A stretch of DNA of 61,588 nucleotides from Candidatus Bacteroides intestinavium (GTDB lineage: Bacteria > Bacteroidota > Bacteroidia > Bacteroidales > Bacteroidaceae). Below are positions 1 through 7,887 of this stretch, one piece after another (the first letter of the stretch is position 1; every line of letters begins with the position of its first letter). The position numbers were made by a program, and so were the translations under genes. Below the pieces are notes generated by a model. The model saw nothing but the letters and a program-made list of their open reading frames with translations. It searched no databases and was not told the origin of the DNA. The stretch spans positions 1 to 61,588 of the forward strand of contig DWZE01000136.1 in assembly GCA_019118325.1 (NCBI GenBank), read 5' to 3'.

Positions 1-131
1 CGAAACATCTCCAGAAAGACACGATTCCCTTGGGCAGTGCATGTAGTGAGATTCTTCGACTACGCCCTACGGGCTTCGCTCAGAATGACAGATACGTCGA
101 TAGTATAAACTAAATAGGAATGATTACTTAT
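1..131. repeat. 131-bp inverted repeat, left end of window
   Basis: The first 131 bases are the exact reverse complement of the last 131 (61458-61588). The block contains a dispersed palindromic element (GAGATTCTTCGACTACG, then GGGCTTCGCTCAGAATGACA) related to an internal copy at 42271-42361. The outermost bases CGAAACATCTC match the far edge of the internal copy, so the window seems to stop inside a repeat. The last two codons and stop of the neighbouring cupin frame lie in this block. Confidence 0.95.
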
Positions 132-441
132 CCGGTAGAAATTCAAGCTGCATCAAGGTGCATCCCTTCTCACCCGCTTCAAACTTATGCGAAACATGAG
201 GAGGAAGCAGCATCAGGTCGCCCTCTTGAAACGACACGCTTCCCTCTTCCAGCAGAATTCGGCACGAACCTTTTTTAACGTAGTTCAGTTCAATACGCAG
301 GTGGCAGTGCGGGCCGTATGATTCTCCCGCCACAAAAGAGACAAACCGGAATACATCCGCCAGCCGTCTTTGTTTCAAGGACTTTACCAACTCTTTGAGC
401 GCTTCCGAAAAGAGAATCTTATGATCACGCGTATTGTCCAT
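124..441 (-). pseudogene. Cupin (AraC-type ligand-binding) fragment, HTH missing
   Basis: This 105-residue frame has the small beta-barrel cupin pattern (GPHCHLRIELNYVKKGSCRI, then EGDLMLLPPHVSHKF) seen in the N-terminal sensor half of AraC-family regulators. Such regulators are usually about 270-300 residues and end with two helix-turn-helix motifs; none follows here. The frame ends PDK-stop, and the junction with the 131-bp terminal repeat falls within the Asp codon at 130-132. The true 3' half was therefore either lost at the repeat or cut off by assembly. A free-standing cupin protein is the alternative, but a stop located exactly in the repeat argues against it. The start follows a Bacteroides-type promoter at 474-503 on the same strand. 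Confidence 0.6.
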
Positions 442-473
442 CTCATCTGTTTGTTAGAGGTCGTTTTATCCGG

Positions 474-503
474 CAAAGATATGATTTTTCTTTCAAAGAC
501 AAA
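474..503 (-). promoter_or_regulatory. Putative promoter of the cupin gene
   Basis: Read on the minus strand, TATCTTTG (-7 type TAnnTTTG, 474-481) lies 18 nt from TTTG (500-503). The spacing is one or two bases short of the usual 19-21. Confidence 0.45.
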
Positions 504-745
504 TGCCGCTTCATGGTGTGTTGTTTCATGGGAATATCTTTGCAGTTTCGCAATGCCTGTAGCTGGCTTTTCAATAAAGTTTGTGCATTTTAGTCGTGGC
601 AGGTGCTGAAAATTCTTGATATCCTATTCTTAATGCAGCATTCCGTTTTTTGATGAAAGTATGTTACAAAATTTATTTTTGTAAGCATTCTTCTTAATGC
701 GACAAATTGATAATCAGCTTATTACATTTTCTTAAACATCCTCCA

Positions 746-831
746 AAAAACACTGAACAATTTCTTCCGAAACTGTGAAGTATTTCCCGGGAAATTGCGA
801 AGTGTTATGCGAGAAATTGTTCAGTGTTTTT
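746..831. repeat. Long dyad with AACACTGAACA arms (copy 1)
   Basis: Perfect 20-bp inverted arms, AAAAACACTGAACAATTTCT (746-765) and its complement (812-831), enclose a 46-nt loop that contains a 14-bp palindrome centred on CCCGGG (782-795). A related element of similar size occurs at 53104-53191. Confidence 0.85.
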
Positions 832-1155
832 GCGGAAGTTGTGAACCATCGAATTTTGCCGTCTCAAAAAAGTGTCCAGAATACAAAAAAAGCATACAAA
901 TAGGATAAAATGGCATCTGACGTGAGGAGGAATGCGAAGAGACACCTGAAGTGTATTTTTTTGTTTTGCACAAAATTATATCGTGCAACGTATAATTGTC
1001 GTTTGTCGGTTTTCACAAAAGCGGTCAGGGAGGGCGGCTCATTTTGCCGTTCGCAGGCAGGTGTGGCGACGCCTCTTTGTAACTGCATGATTTCCAACTT
1101 CAAAATCATTATTCTGCGGAAAGTGTGTTTTTTCTCCCTATTTGTCCCTTTGTTT

Positions 1156-1187
1156 TTTGGCAAATCTTGGCAGAGTTTTTATCTTTG
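1156..1187 (+). promoter_or_regulatory. Promoter of the exbB-exbD operon
   Basis: TTTG (1156-1159), 20 nt, TATCTTTG (1180-1187): a full match to the Bacteroides housekeeping promoter form. Transcription would start about 1195. This excludes the upstream in-frame starts and supports ATG 1302 as the start of exbB. Confidence 0.75.
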
Positions 1188-1301
1188 TGGCGCGGAGAGG
1201 CTGGCTTTGTTTGGCAGAGGGATACCGCTTTTCCTTGTGGTTGGTGCCTCCGCCCGCAGCCGTCCTCCCGGGAGCAGCGTACAGCTGCAAAGCGAAGAAA
1301 A

Positions 1302-2117
1302 ATGTTAGAAAAACGACGTATGAGAAGATTTCTTGTCTTTTGGGCCGTCTTGTGCGCGGCCTTGTTCCTGGCCCTGCCGCCCGTGGCGGCGCAGGGGTTT
1401 CCCGAAGGCTTTCCCGTGGAGGAGGAGGCGACGGACTTGCCTCTGTCGGACGTCGGGGATGCCGGGGCGGAGGTTTCCGGTTTCCACCAGGTGCTGAAGA
1501 AGAAGTTCATCGAGGGTTCGGCCTTTTTTATGAGTTGGATTGCGGCGGCTTTTGTCATCGGTCTGGCTTTCTGCATCGAGCGCATCATCTACTTGAGTCT
1601 GGCGGAGGTGGACACGAAACGGTTCACGGCCTCCGTAGAGCGTGCCTTGGAGGAGGGCGATGTGGACCGTGCCAAGGATATTGCCCGTGGCACACGCGGT
1701 CCGGTGGCTTCCATTTACTATCAGGGCCTGATGCACCTGGATCAGGGGGTGGATGTGGTGGAGAAGTCTGTTGTGGCCTACGGGGGCGTGCAGGCGGGTT
1801 ATCTGGAAAGGGGTTGCTCGTGGATCACGCTCTTCATTGCCATGGCGCCCTCGTTGGGATTCCTGGGTACGGTGATCGGTATGGTGCAGGCGTTCGACAA
1901 TATTCAGCAGGTGGGCGACATTTCGCCGGCGGTAGTGGCAGGTGGCATGAAAGTAGCGCTCATCACGACTATCTTCGGACTGATTGTTGCGTTGATTCTC
2001 CAGCTGTTCTACAACTATGTGTTGTCCAAGATAGAAGCCTTGACGCAGGAGATGGAGGACTCGTCTGTCACGTTGCTGGATATGGTGATCAAGTATGACC
2101 TGCGTTACGGGAGATAA
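1302..2117 (+). CDS. exbB: ExbB/TolQ/MotA-family proton channel protein
   Basis: The 271-residue inner-membrane protein belongs to the MotA/TolQ/ExbB proton-channel family, which with ExbD couples the proton motive force to TonB-type outer-membrane transport. Residues 10-31 form a hydrophobic leader (the first helix or a signal peptide ending VAAQ). Further membrane segments are at about 74-98, 174-197 (with the family motif SLGFLGTVIGMVQAF) and 216-238. The frame is open upstream to 1125, but a promoter at 1156-1187 makes ATG 1302 (or 1320) the realistic start. It is the first gene of a four-gene operon with an unknown membrane protein and two ExbD proteins. No tonB gene is present in the operon. 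It probably energises SusC-type transporters. Confidence 0.88.
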   Translation: MLEKRRMRRFLVFWAVLCAALFLALPPVAAQGFPEGFPVEEEATDLPLSDVGDAGAEVSGFHQVLKKKFIEGSAFFMSWIAAAFVIGLAFCIERIIYLSLAEVDTKRFTASVERALEEGDVDRAKDIARGTRGPVASIYYQGLMHLDQGVDVVEKSVVAYGGVQAGYLERGCSWITLFIAMAPSLGFLGTVIGMVQAFDNIQQVGDISPAVVAGGMKVALITTIFGLIVALILQLFYNYVLSKIEALTQEMEDSSVTLLDMVIKYDLRYGR

Positions 2118-2138
2118 CCGGAAAGGAGAGGTGTGGGC

Positions 2139-2639
2139 ATGATGAGAAAATTCCGGATACAAAACGCGTCGGGTGCCGTGTGTTACGTCTTATTGGGCGT
2201 GACGGTGCTGGTGCTTGCCCTGTTTTTCATGGGCGGGGAGACGCCGCTGGAGGAGCGTCTGGTGGCAGACCTGACGAAAGACGAACCCCGGTATACGGAT
2301 GCGCTGCTGGTGTGGATGTATGTGTTGCTGGGCCTGGCTGTGGCGGTGACGCTGGGTGCGATGGCGTGCCAGTTCCTGCGCCGCCTGGCGGTTTCGCCTC
2401 GCGAAGTCTGGCGCTCGTTGGCGGGCGTGGGGGCACTGATACTGCTGCTGGGCGTGTCCTGGCTCTGCGGGAGCGAACGTCCGCTGGATCTGCCGGGATA
2501 TGACGGAGGGGAGAACACCCCCTTCTGGTTGCGCTTGGCGGATATGTTCCTTTATGCGGTGTATGTGTTGCTGGGCGTGGGAGTGGCGCTGGTGGTGGGG
2601 TTCGGAGTGCGTAAACGGTGGATGAGGAGGGGCTTATGA
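2139..2639 (+). CDS. Four-helix membrane protein of the exbBD operon
   Basis: I do not recognise a named family. The 166-residue product has four hydrophobic segments, at about 11-30, 58-80, 95-112 and 137-157, and a strongly basic C-terminus. The start ATG 2139 is preceded by AAAGGAGAG at about 8 nt; a GTG at 2133 is less likely. It sits between exbB and the first exbD. Its stop overlaps the exbD start as ATGA, so translation is coupled. From context it is probably an accessory subunit or scaffold of the ExbB-ExbD motor; this is inference only. Confidence 0.75.
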   Translation: MMRKFRIQNASGAVCYVLLGVTVLVLALFFMGGETPLEERLVADLTKDEPRYTDALLVWMYVLLGLAVAVTLGAMACQFLRRLAVSPREVWRSLAGVGALILLLGVSWLCGSERPLDLPGYDGGENTPFWLRLADMFLYAVYVLLGVGVALVVGFGVRKRWMRRGL

Positions 2640-3211
2640 TATATCGGCGTCCCAATCGTAAAATCCCGGAAATCAACGCCAGTTCTACGGCGGACATTGC
2701 CTTCCTGCTTTTGATTTTCTTCCTGCTGACCACCTCTATGGACACGGACCGCGGGCTGCTTCGCCGCTTGCCTCCACCCGGACGTCCTGAGGAGGCGATG
2801 AAGTTGCAGGAGCGGAATGTTTTGCTGATAGACATTGAGGAGGATGACCGCGTGAAGTGTGCCGGCGACTATGTGGACTTGCCGGAGTTGCGCGCGAGGG
2901 CCAAGCTCTTCATTGCCAATCCGCAGGATGACCCCGGCCTGCCCGAACGGGTGCCGGTGGAGGTGCCTCTGCTGGGCACGGTGCCTGTGACGGAGCAGCA
3001 TGTCATTGCCCTGCGTTGCTCGCGCCGTGCGTCCTATCGCGCCTACATTGCCGTGCAGGATGAGCTGGCGGGCGCCTATCGGGACTTGCGCGACGAACTG
3101 TCCCGGAGCCGGTGGGGGCAGAATTATGCCGACCTGACGCCTGACAGGAAGCAGGCTGTGCGAGAGGTCTTTCCGCAAAAAATTTCCGAAGTCAAAGCCG
3201 AAAATGATTAA
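2636..3211 (+). CDS. exbD: ExbD/TolR-family biopolymer transport protein (first copy)
   Basis: The 191-residue protein has a short cytoplasmic N-terminus, one membrane helix at about 19-34 (STADIAFLLLIFFLLTTS) and a periplasmic domain. Asp20 at the start of the helix corresponds to the proton-carrying Asp of ExbD. The start ATG 2636 overlaps the preceding stop and has AGGAGG upstream, so the upstream GTG at 2618 is rejected. The periplasmic part is longer than in the second ExbD (158 residues). Bacteroidetes operons often carry two different ExbD genes. It likely forms a hetero-oligomer with ExbB in the inner membrane. Confidence 0.88.
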   Translation: MIYRRPNRKIPEINASSTADIAFLLLIFFLLTTSMDTDRGLLRRLPPPGRPEEAMKLQERNVLLIDIEEDDRVKCAGDYVDLPELRARAKLFIANPQDDPGLPERVPVEVPLLGTVPVTEQHVIALRCSRRASYRAYIAVQDELAGAYRDLRDELSRSRWGQNYADLTPDRKQAVREVFPQKISEVKAEND

Positions 3212-3242
3212 TCTCTTACCTCCTAAAAATGAATAGTTGCTT

Positions 3243-3719
3243 ATGCTGAAAGGTCGTTTTAACCGCACGGGCCGGCGGGAGATGCCTACGCTGAACACCT
3301 CTTCCTTGCCCGACTTGATTTTCACTCTTTTGTTCTTCTTCATGATTGTGACCACCATGCGTGAATCACGCCTGAAGGTGGAGTTCACCGTGCCGCAAGC
3401 TGCCGAGCTGGAGCGCTTGGAGCGGAAGTCGCTGGTCACCTATCTTTACGTGGGGCGTCCCGCCGGGCCCTATCGTGTCCGTTTGGGGGAGGAAAGCTGC
3501 ATCCAGTTGAACGATGTCCTGGCTGACACCGGTGATATCCGTCCCTACATTGAGGCGGAGCGTGCCCGCTTGTCGGAGGCTGATCGTCCCCGGATGCAGG
3601 TTTCCCTGAAGATTGATGAAAATACGCAGATGGGCATCGTGGCGGATATCAAGGAAGTGCTCCGGAAGGTGCACGCACTGAATGTCAACTATTCGGCACG
3701 GAAGCGGGAGGGGGAATAA
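3243..3719 (+). CDS. exbD: ExbD/TolR-family biopolymer transport protein (second copy)
   Basis: The 158-residue ExbD-family protein has a membrane helix at about 23-40 (PDLIFTLLFFFMIVTTM) led by Asp24, the expected proton-relay residue. Its periplasmic domain ends in the usual ExbD segment (IDENTQMGIVADIKEVLRKV). ATG 3243 is chosen over TTG 3237. It is the last gene of the operon, 31 bp after the first exbD. With ExbB and the first ExbD it should drive TonB-dependent or Tol-like envelope work. Confidence 0.87.
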   Translation: MLKGRFNRTGRREMPTLNTSSLPDLIFTLLFFFMIVTTMRESRLKVEFTVPQAAELERLERKSLVTYLYVGRPAGPYRVRLGEESCIQLNDVLADTGDIRPYIEAERARLSEADRPRMQVSLKIDENTQMGIVADIKEVLRKVHALNVNYSARKREGE

Positions 3720-3773
3720 GCTTGAGGAAGTAGTGATAGAGTGTTGATAGGGAGGGAGGTATTGCTTCGTTTC

Positions 3774-3838
3774 AAGGAGTTAGAGGCCAATACCTTTGGC
3801 AAAATCGACAGACAAAGCTATCGGGCTCTAACTTCCAA
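3774..3838. repeat. Dispersed intergenic repeat, GGAGTTA/GGCCAATA family (copy 1)
   Basis: AAGGAGTTAGAGGCCAATA is followed about 30 nt later by GGGCTCTAACTTCC, an imperfect inverted partner. Related copies are at 6904-7051, 25969-26092 and 40034-40168, with a partial copy at 43703-43727. It lies between convergent exbD and GNAT genes. Confidence 0.55.
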
Positions 3839-3843
3839 TCCCC

Positions 3844-4386
3844 TCACAACGAACAACCATACACCTCTCGATGGATGCGCGCGCACACCGTGTCGAAAGC
3901 CATTTCCGGGTCGATGTCTCCGTAGGCCATGAGGCGCATGGGTAGGAATCCGTCCCCCGGCTTGTAGGGAGGTTGCTGGTAGGGTTTGTCCCAAAGGGTG
4001 AATCTCTGGCGCTGGTAGAAGCCGATGCGTCGTCGGGACATTTCCTCCACGGGCATCTCCACTTCCAGGACGATGGGGCGTGGGTGTACCTGTCGGCACA
4101 ATTCCTCCAAGGCACGTTTGCCTTGCCCTCCGTTGCGTCGGGCGGGGTCGATGGCGAAATGTTCACCATAGCAGAAAGTGCCGAAATCCCAGTAGTTGAA
4201 AAGTCCGATGGGGGTATCGTCCTCATCGAGGATGACGTTGCATCGGAAAGTCTCGCGGCTGTCTGCATACTGGCGTAGTTGATCCAGGTCGCGGTATTCT
4301 TCCGCAGGGAAGGAGGCCACCAGAAGGTTCTCCATGAAGTCATACAAGGCCTTGTCGGCCGTGTGGATGCGTTGTAATCTGAGCAT
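3844..4386 (-). CDS. GNAT-family N-acetyltransferase
   Basis: The 180-residue protein shows the acetyl-CoA-binding pattern of GNAT enzymes: a central strand (GEHFAIDPARRNGGQGKRAL, the R/Q-x-x-G-x-G/A loop) followed by IVLEVEMPVEEMSRRRIGFY. The substrate cannot be deduced. The frame is open to 4431, but that start would lie inside the upstream gene; ATG 4386 fits better. It follows the M64 peptidase gene by 25 bp on the same strand, so the two are probably co-transcribed, though no functional link is obvious. Confidence 0.8.
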   Translation of the reverse strand: MLRLQRIHTADKALYDFMENLLVASFPAEEYRDLDQLRQYADSRETFRCNVILDEDDTPIGLFNYWDFGTFCYGEHFAIDPARRNGGQGKRALEELCRQVHPRPIVLEVEMPVEEMSRRRIGFYQRQRFTLWDKPYQQPPYKPGDGFLPMRLMAYGDIDPEMAFDTVCARIHREVYGCSL

Positions 4387-4411
4387 AAGTGTCTGTTTTC
4401 TGATAATTAAT

Positions 4412-5689
4412 CTATTCCGTATAAAATTCAATCAGTCTCCGGAGTGCGCGTTGGCATACGGGGCAGAAGGCCGGATAGTCGTTGGTGCGCATGCGGCAAT
4501 TGTAGGAACCGCGATACAGGCCCTTGAATGAATAGGCTGCTCCTTCGTAGAGACCCACCTGGTAGGTGTTGAAGTCCTCGGCGGGTGTGGGCATGGGGGT
4601 GCCTTCCGGGATCAGGTCCGCCCATTTGGAGGCGAAGTTTACGCGGGTGGTGACATTAGGCTCCCAGGGTTCCACATCGGTGGGATAGGTGTCGCTCATG
4701 ATGTCCTCTTCGTAGAAATATTCGTCCGCCAAGCCTCCGAAACTATGTCCGAACTCATGCACCACGACTGGGCGGAAACTTTCGTGATGGGCGGTGGTCA
4801 GTGTATAGGAGTTGTATATGCCTCCGCCTCCGTATTCGTCCGTATTGGCCAGGACGATGATGTGCTCATAGTCGATGCCTGCCAGCGCATCATGCAGGGC
4901 TTTGAGGCGCGAGGTGGTGAGGTAACGGTCGGAGTAGAAGGTGCTGAAGTGCGAGTGGAAGGCTGTGTTCTTCCACTGGTCGAGGCGCGGGATGCTCACT
5001 CCACTGTCTTCCGAGGGACTGGCCACGGCTACGATATTGAAACGTTGCTTCATCGAGCGGAACGGTTCGTGGCCGAAGAGGCTTTCGCAGGCCACCTTGG
5101 CGTCCTGGTAGAAGGTGTCCATTTCCTCTTCCGTATAGCCTTCGGCCAGGATGGCTACGTCGATGCACCGGTCGGCCGGGCCGCTCTGGAGCAGGTAGCG
5201 GTGGGGCGTGATGTGCGTGTGTCCTTTCTCGTGGATGAGAATGTCCTCCGGATTCACGGTGTGGGTCAGGCGGGTGCGTACCTGGTGGTGTGGGTCGAGG
5301 AGGGTGATTTCCACCACGGCTTTTCGCCGGGGATAGGGCAGGAGGAAGGTATTCTCAAAGCCTCTGTCCACAGTGCGTGCCTCGTCCGTCTCCAGCCACT
5401 CCAGGAAGAGGGAGGAGAAAGAAGTGCGATAGATGACGGAGTCGCTTGCAGCGTCGCGCATCGTAATCTGTCCGTTGCCCTCCAGGGGCAATTCTGCCAG
5501 GTGGTGTCGGCGTCCTGCCCATCGGGGCAGGGCGGAAAGTTCGTCCACACAGATGGCTTGGTGGCTGGTGTTGCCAGTGAAGAGGTAATCCACGCGCAGT
5601 GTCTTGTCCGTGAAATACTCGTCAAAATTCTGTGCGCTCACTCCCGTGCAGGCCAGGAGGAACGCGAGGAGCAGGTTTCTTCTTTTCAT
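4412..5689 (-). CDS. Secreted M64-family (IgA-type) zinc metallopeptidase
   Basis: The 425-residue protein has a signal peptide (1-20, cleavage after VSAQ), an N-terminal beta domain typical of the M64 family (about 20-160), and a catalytic domain with the zinc motif HEFGHSFGGLADEY (His311, Glu312, His315, with Asp322 downstream). M64 peptidases include the clostridial IgA protease, but substrates of the Bacteroides homologues are mostly unknown. The protein should act in the periplasm or outside the cell. A -7 type element (TATCTTTG on the minus strand, 5713-5720) precedes the start. A second, more distant M64 protein is encoded at 44038-45756. Confidence 0.88.
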   Translation of the reverse strand: MKRRNLLLAFLLACTGVSAQNFDEYFTDKTLRVDYLFTGNTSHQAICVDELSALPRWAGRRHHLAELPLEGNGQITMRDAASDSVIYRTSFSSLFLEWLETDEARTVDRGFENTFLLPYPRRKAVVEITLLDPHHQVRTRLTHTVNPEDILIHEKGHTHITPHRYLLQSGPADRCIDVAILAEGYTEEEMDTFYQDAKVACESLFGHEPFRSMKQRFNIVAVASPSEDSGVSIPRLDQWKNTAFHSHFSTFYSDRYLTTSRLKALHDALAGIDYEHIIVLANTDEYGGGGIYNSYTLTTAHHESFRPVVVHEFGHSFGGLADEYFYEEDIMSDTYPTDVEPWEPNVTTRVNFASKWADLIPEGTPMPTPAEDFNTYQVGLYEGAAYSFKGLYRGSYNCRMRTNDYPAFCPVCQRALRRLIEFYTE

Positions 5690-5864
5690 GTCGATAGTTG
5701 GTTTTATCGCCGCAAAGATACGCTTTTGTCTGTCATTTATTCTTTTTTAGGGGAGAAAAGTAACAAATTGTAGGCAGATTGGGGGAAAATGTCTAACTTT
5801 GCATCTGCCCCGACGGGCAAGAGAGCTATTATATTCATTATAAACATAAATACGTGAAACGATA

Positions 5865-6365
5865 ATGGGACATCATCAATTAGATAGTCTGGACGAACAG
5901 ATCTTGCGGCTGATAGCTGACAATGCGCGCATTCCCTTCCTGGAAGTGGCTCGTGCGTGCAATGTGTCGGGAGCGGCCATCCATCAGCGTGTGCAGAAGC
6001 TGACCAACCTGGGCGTGCTGAAAGGATCGGAGTTCATCATTGACCCGGAGAAAATCGGTTATGAGACGTGTGCCTACATTGGCATATATCTGAAGGATCC
6101 GGCCTCGTTTGATGCCGTGACCAAGGCGTTGGAGGCCATCCCGGAGATTGTGGAGTGCCACTTCACTACGGGGAAATATGATATGTTCATCAAACTGTAT
6201 GCACGCAACAACCACCACCTTCTCAGCATCATCCACGACAAGCTCCAACCCCTTGGGCTGGCGCGGACAGAAACGCTCATCTCCTTCCACGAGGCCATCA
6301 AGCGTCAGGTGCCGATATTGCCGGTGGAAGATGACGAGGATTACGTGGAGGGAACCCAAGCTTAG
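5865..6365 (+). CDS. Lrp/AsnC-family transcriptional regulator
   Basis: The 166-residue protein has an N-terminal helix-turn-helix (LDEQILRLIADNARIPFLEV, to about residue 60) and a C-terminal RAM/AsnC ligand-sensing domain (about 70-145, with YDMFIKLYARNNHHLLSII). Such proteins sense amino acids and act as octameric DNA-binding particles. A TAACTTTG -7 element at 5794-5801 lies about 60 nt upstream of the start. The last 4 bp overlap the end of the convergent folA gene. The regulated genes cannot be identified from the window. Confidence 0.9.
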   Translation: MGHHQLDSLDEQILRLIADNARIPFLEVARACNVSGAAIHQRVQKLTNLGVLKGSEFIIDPEKIGYETCAYIGIYLKDPASFDAVTKALEAIPEIVECHFTTGKYDMFIKLYARNNHHLLSIIHDKLQPLGLARTETLISFHEAIKRQVPILPVEDDEDYVEGTQA

Positions 6366-6850
6366 CGTCGTACGTACTCCACGAAAGCGTAGGGGCAGGG
6401 ATGTTTCTCGTCGGCAGGACGGGCATCTCTGCTTTTTTCGTACCATATCTCCGGGTCGAGGGGCGGAAACCAGGCGTCGGCCTTCGGAGCTTCTGCACCT
6501 ATTTCCGTCAGGCAAAGCTCGTCGGCCAAAGGAAGCGCCTGGCGATAAAGGCTCTCCCCGCCGATGATGTACACGTGCTCGTCCGTACCGCAGGAGGCGA
6601 GGGCTTCTTCCAGTGAATGGAAAACTTCTGCACCGGGCAGCACAAGGTCATTCGAGGAGAGCACCACGTTTCTGCGGTTGGGCAACGCTCCCTTGGGCAA
6701 GGATTCGAAAGTCTTGCGGCCCATCAGGATAGTGTGGCCCGTGGTGAGTGACTTGAAGCGCTTCAGGTCGTTGGGGAGCCAGAAGAGTAACTTATTTTGA
6801 TAGCCGATGGCACGCCGGCGGTCGATAGCGGCGATGAGGGAAAGTTTCAT
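6362..6850 (-). CDS. folA: Dihydrofolate reductase
   Basis: The 162-residue protein matches bacterial DHFR in length and landmarks: MKLSLIAAIDRRRAIG at the N-terminus, WLPNDLKRFKSLT (substrate-binding helix with the catalytic acid in PNDL), GRKTFESLP (NADPH-binding) and VYIIGGESLYRQ. It reduces dihydrofolate to tetrahydrofolate and restores the folate oxidised by ThyA, which is encoded just upstream on the same strand. A 225-bp repeat-rich gap separates the two. Its stop overlaps that of the convergent Lrp-type gene. Confidence 0.95.
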   Translation of the reverse strand: MKLSLIAAIDRRRAIGYQNKLLFWLPNDLKRFKSLTTGHTILMGRKTFESLPKGALPNRRNVVLSSNDLVLPGAEVFHSLEEALASCGTDEHVYIIGGESLYRQALPLADELCLTEIGAEAPKADAWFPPLDPEIWYEKSRDARPADEKHPCPYAFVEYVRR

Positions 6851-6903
6851 AAACGGTTAATGATAAATGGTTAATCTTTGAGGCGTGTAAAGGGGGTTAG
6901 AAT

Positions 6904-7051
6904 GAGTTAGAGGAAGTTTGAGGCCAATAGTTGGTCCGGCGATACACGCGGGTGTATCAAAATAGAGATTACCTGTCATTTGATAGTTGTTTGTCATTTT
7001 GATACATCCTCTCTGGTGCGAAACAATATTCCTTCCAACTCCTTTAAACTT
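6904..7051. repeat. Repeat-rich folA-thyA spacer with nested dyads
   Basis: The block GAGTTAGAGGAAGTTTGAGGCCAATA starts a copy of the GGAGTTA family, with an imperfect inverted partner near 7020-7050. Inside it GATACAC/GTGTATC (6941-6947, 6952-6958) forms a short hairpin. TGTATCAAAAT (6953-6963) pairs perfectly with ATTTTGATACA (6996-7006), so two alternative stems share one arm. The stretch ATAGTTGGTCCGGCGAT also occurs in the copy at 40034-40168. Confidence 0.6.
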
Positions 7052-7075
7052 CTCGTTACATTTTTAATGTCCCCT

Positions 7076-7870
7076 TCACACGGACACCGTCCCCGCGATG
7101 TGTGGCCACGGGTCATAATCCGTCAGTTCAAAATCCTCATAGCGGAAACCGAAGATGTCCTTTACCTCCGGATTGAGGCGCATCCGAGGCAGGGGGCGCG
7201 GTGTGCGGGTAAGTTGGAGACGGACTTGTTCAAGGTGGTTGAGGTAGATGTGCGCATCGCCCAGTGTGTGGATGAAGTCACCTGCCTTCAGGCCTGTGAC
7301 TTGTGCCATCATCTGGAGCAGCAGGGCATAGGAGGCGATGTTGAAGGGCACGCCCAGGAAAGTGTCTGCACTGCGCTGGTACATCTGCAGGCTGAGGCGC
7401 CCGTCGGCCACGTAAAACTGGAAGAGCAGGTGGCACGGGGGCAGGTTCATTCGTCCGAGGTCGGCCACATTCCATGCGCTGACGATGATGCGGCGTGAGT
7501 CGGGGTTATGCCGGATGGTATTCACAGCTTCGCTGATCTGGTCGATGAAGCCGCCTTGATAGTCGGGCCATGAGCGCCACTGGTAGCCATAGATGTGCCC
7601 CAGGTCGCCGTCGGGGCCTGCCCATTCATTCCATATGCGGACGCCGTGTTCTTGCAGGTAATGCACGTTGGTGTCGCCGCTGAGGAACCACAGCAACTCG
7701 TGGATGATGGACTTGAGGTGCAGCTTCTTGGTGGTGAGGCAGGGGAAGCCGTCGTCCAGGCGGAAGCGCATCTGATGGCCGAAGACGCTCAGAGTCCCCG
7801 TGCCCGTACGGTCTTCCTTGTGTACACCCTCGTCGAGGATGCGTTGGAGGAGGTCTAAGTATTGTTTCAT
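7076..7870 (-). CDS. thyA: Thymidylate synthase
   Basis: ThyA methylates dUMP to dTMP using methylenetetrahydrofolate. From ATG 7870 the protein has 264 residues, the classic E. coli length, and starts [15 protein letters not shown]. The active-site cysteine is Cys146 in [23 protein letters not shown] (folate/phosphate loop) and [13 protein letters not shown] near the C-terminus are intact. Seventeen extra in-frame codons upstream are rejected. It follows the phospholipase-D-type gene by 17 bp, so it probably shares its transcript. Confidence 0.96.
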   Translation of the reverse strand: MKQYLDLLQRILDEGVHKEDRTGTGTLSVFGHQMRFRLDDGFPCLTTKKLHLKSIIHELLWFLSGDTNVHYLQEHGVRIWNEWAGPDGDLGHIYGYQWRSWPDYQGGFIDQISEAVNTIRHNPDSRRIIVSAWNVADLGRMNLPPCHLLFQFYVADGRLSLQMYQRSADTFLGVPFNIASYALLLQMMAQVTGLKAGDFIHTLGDAHIYLNHLEQVRLQLTRTPRPLPRMRLNPEVKDIFGFRYEDFELTDYDPWPHIAGTVSV

Positions 7871-7887
7871 AATCAGGATGTGGTGTG

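Larger units (their letters stand above)
442..1301. other. 860-bp gene-free region between divergent genes
   Basis: No convincing gene is seen. The short open frames in both strands lack ribosome-binding sites and family resemblance. The region holds the cupin promoter (474-503), a strong dyad (746-831) and the exbB promoter (1156-1187). Confidence 0.6.

Noticed and set aside
1125-1301. N-terminal extension of ExbB by 59 codons
   Set aside because: A consensus promoter (1156-1187) lies inside this stretch, and the extra residues have no resemblance to ExbB proteins.
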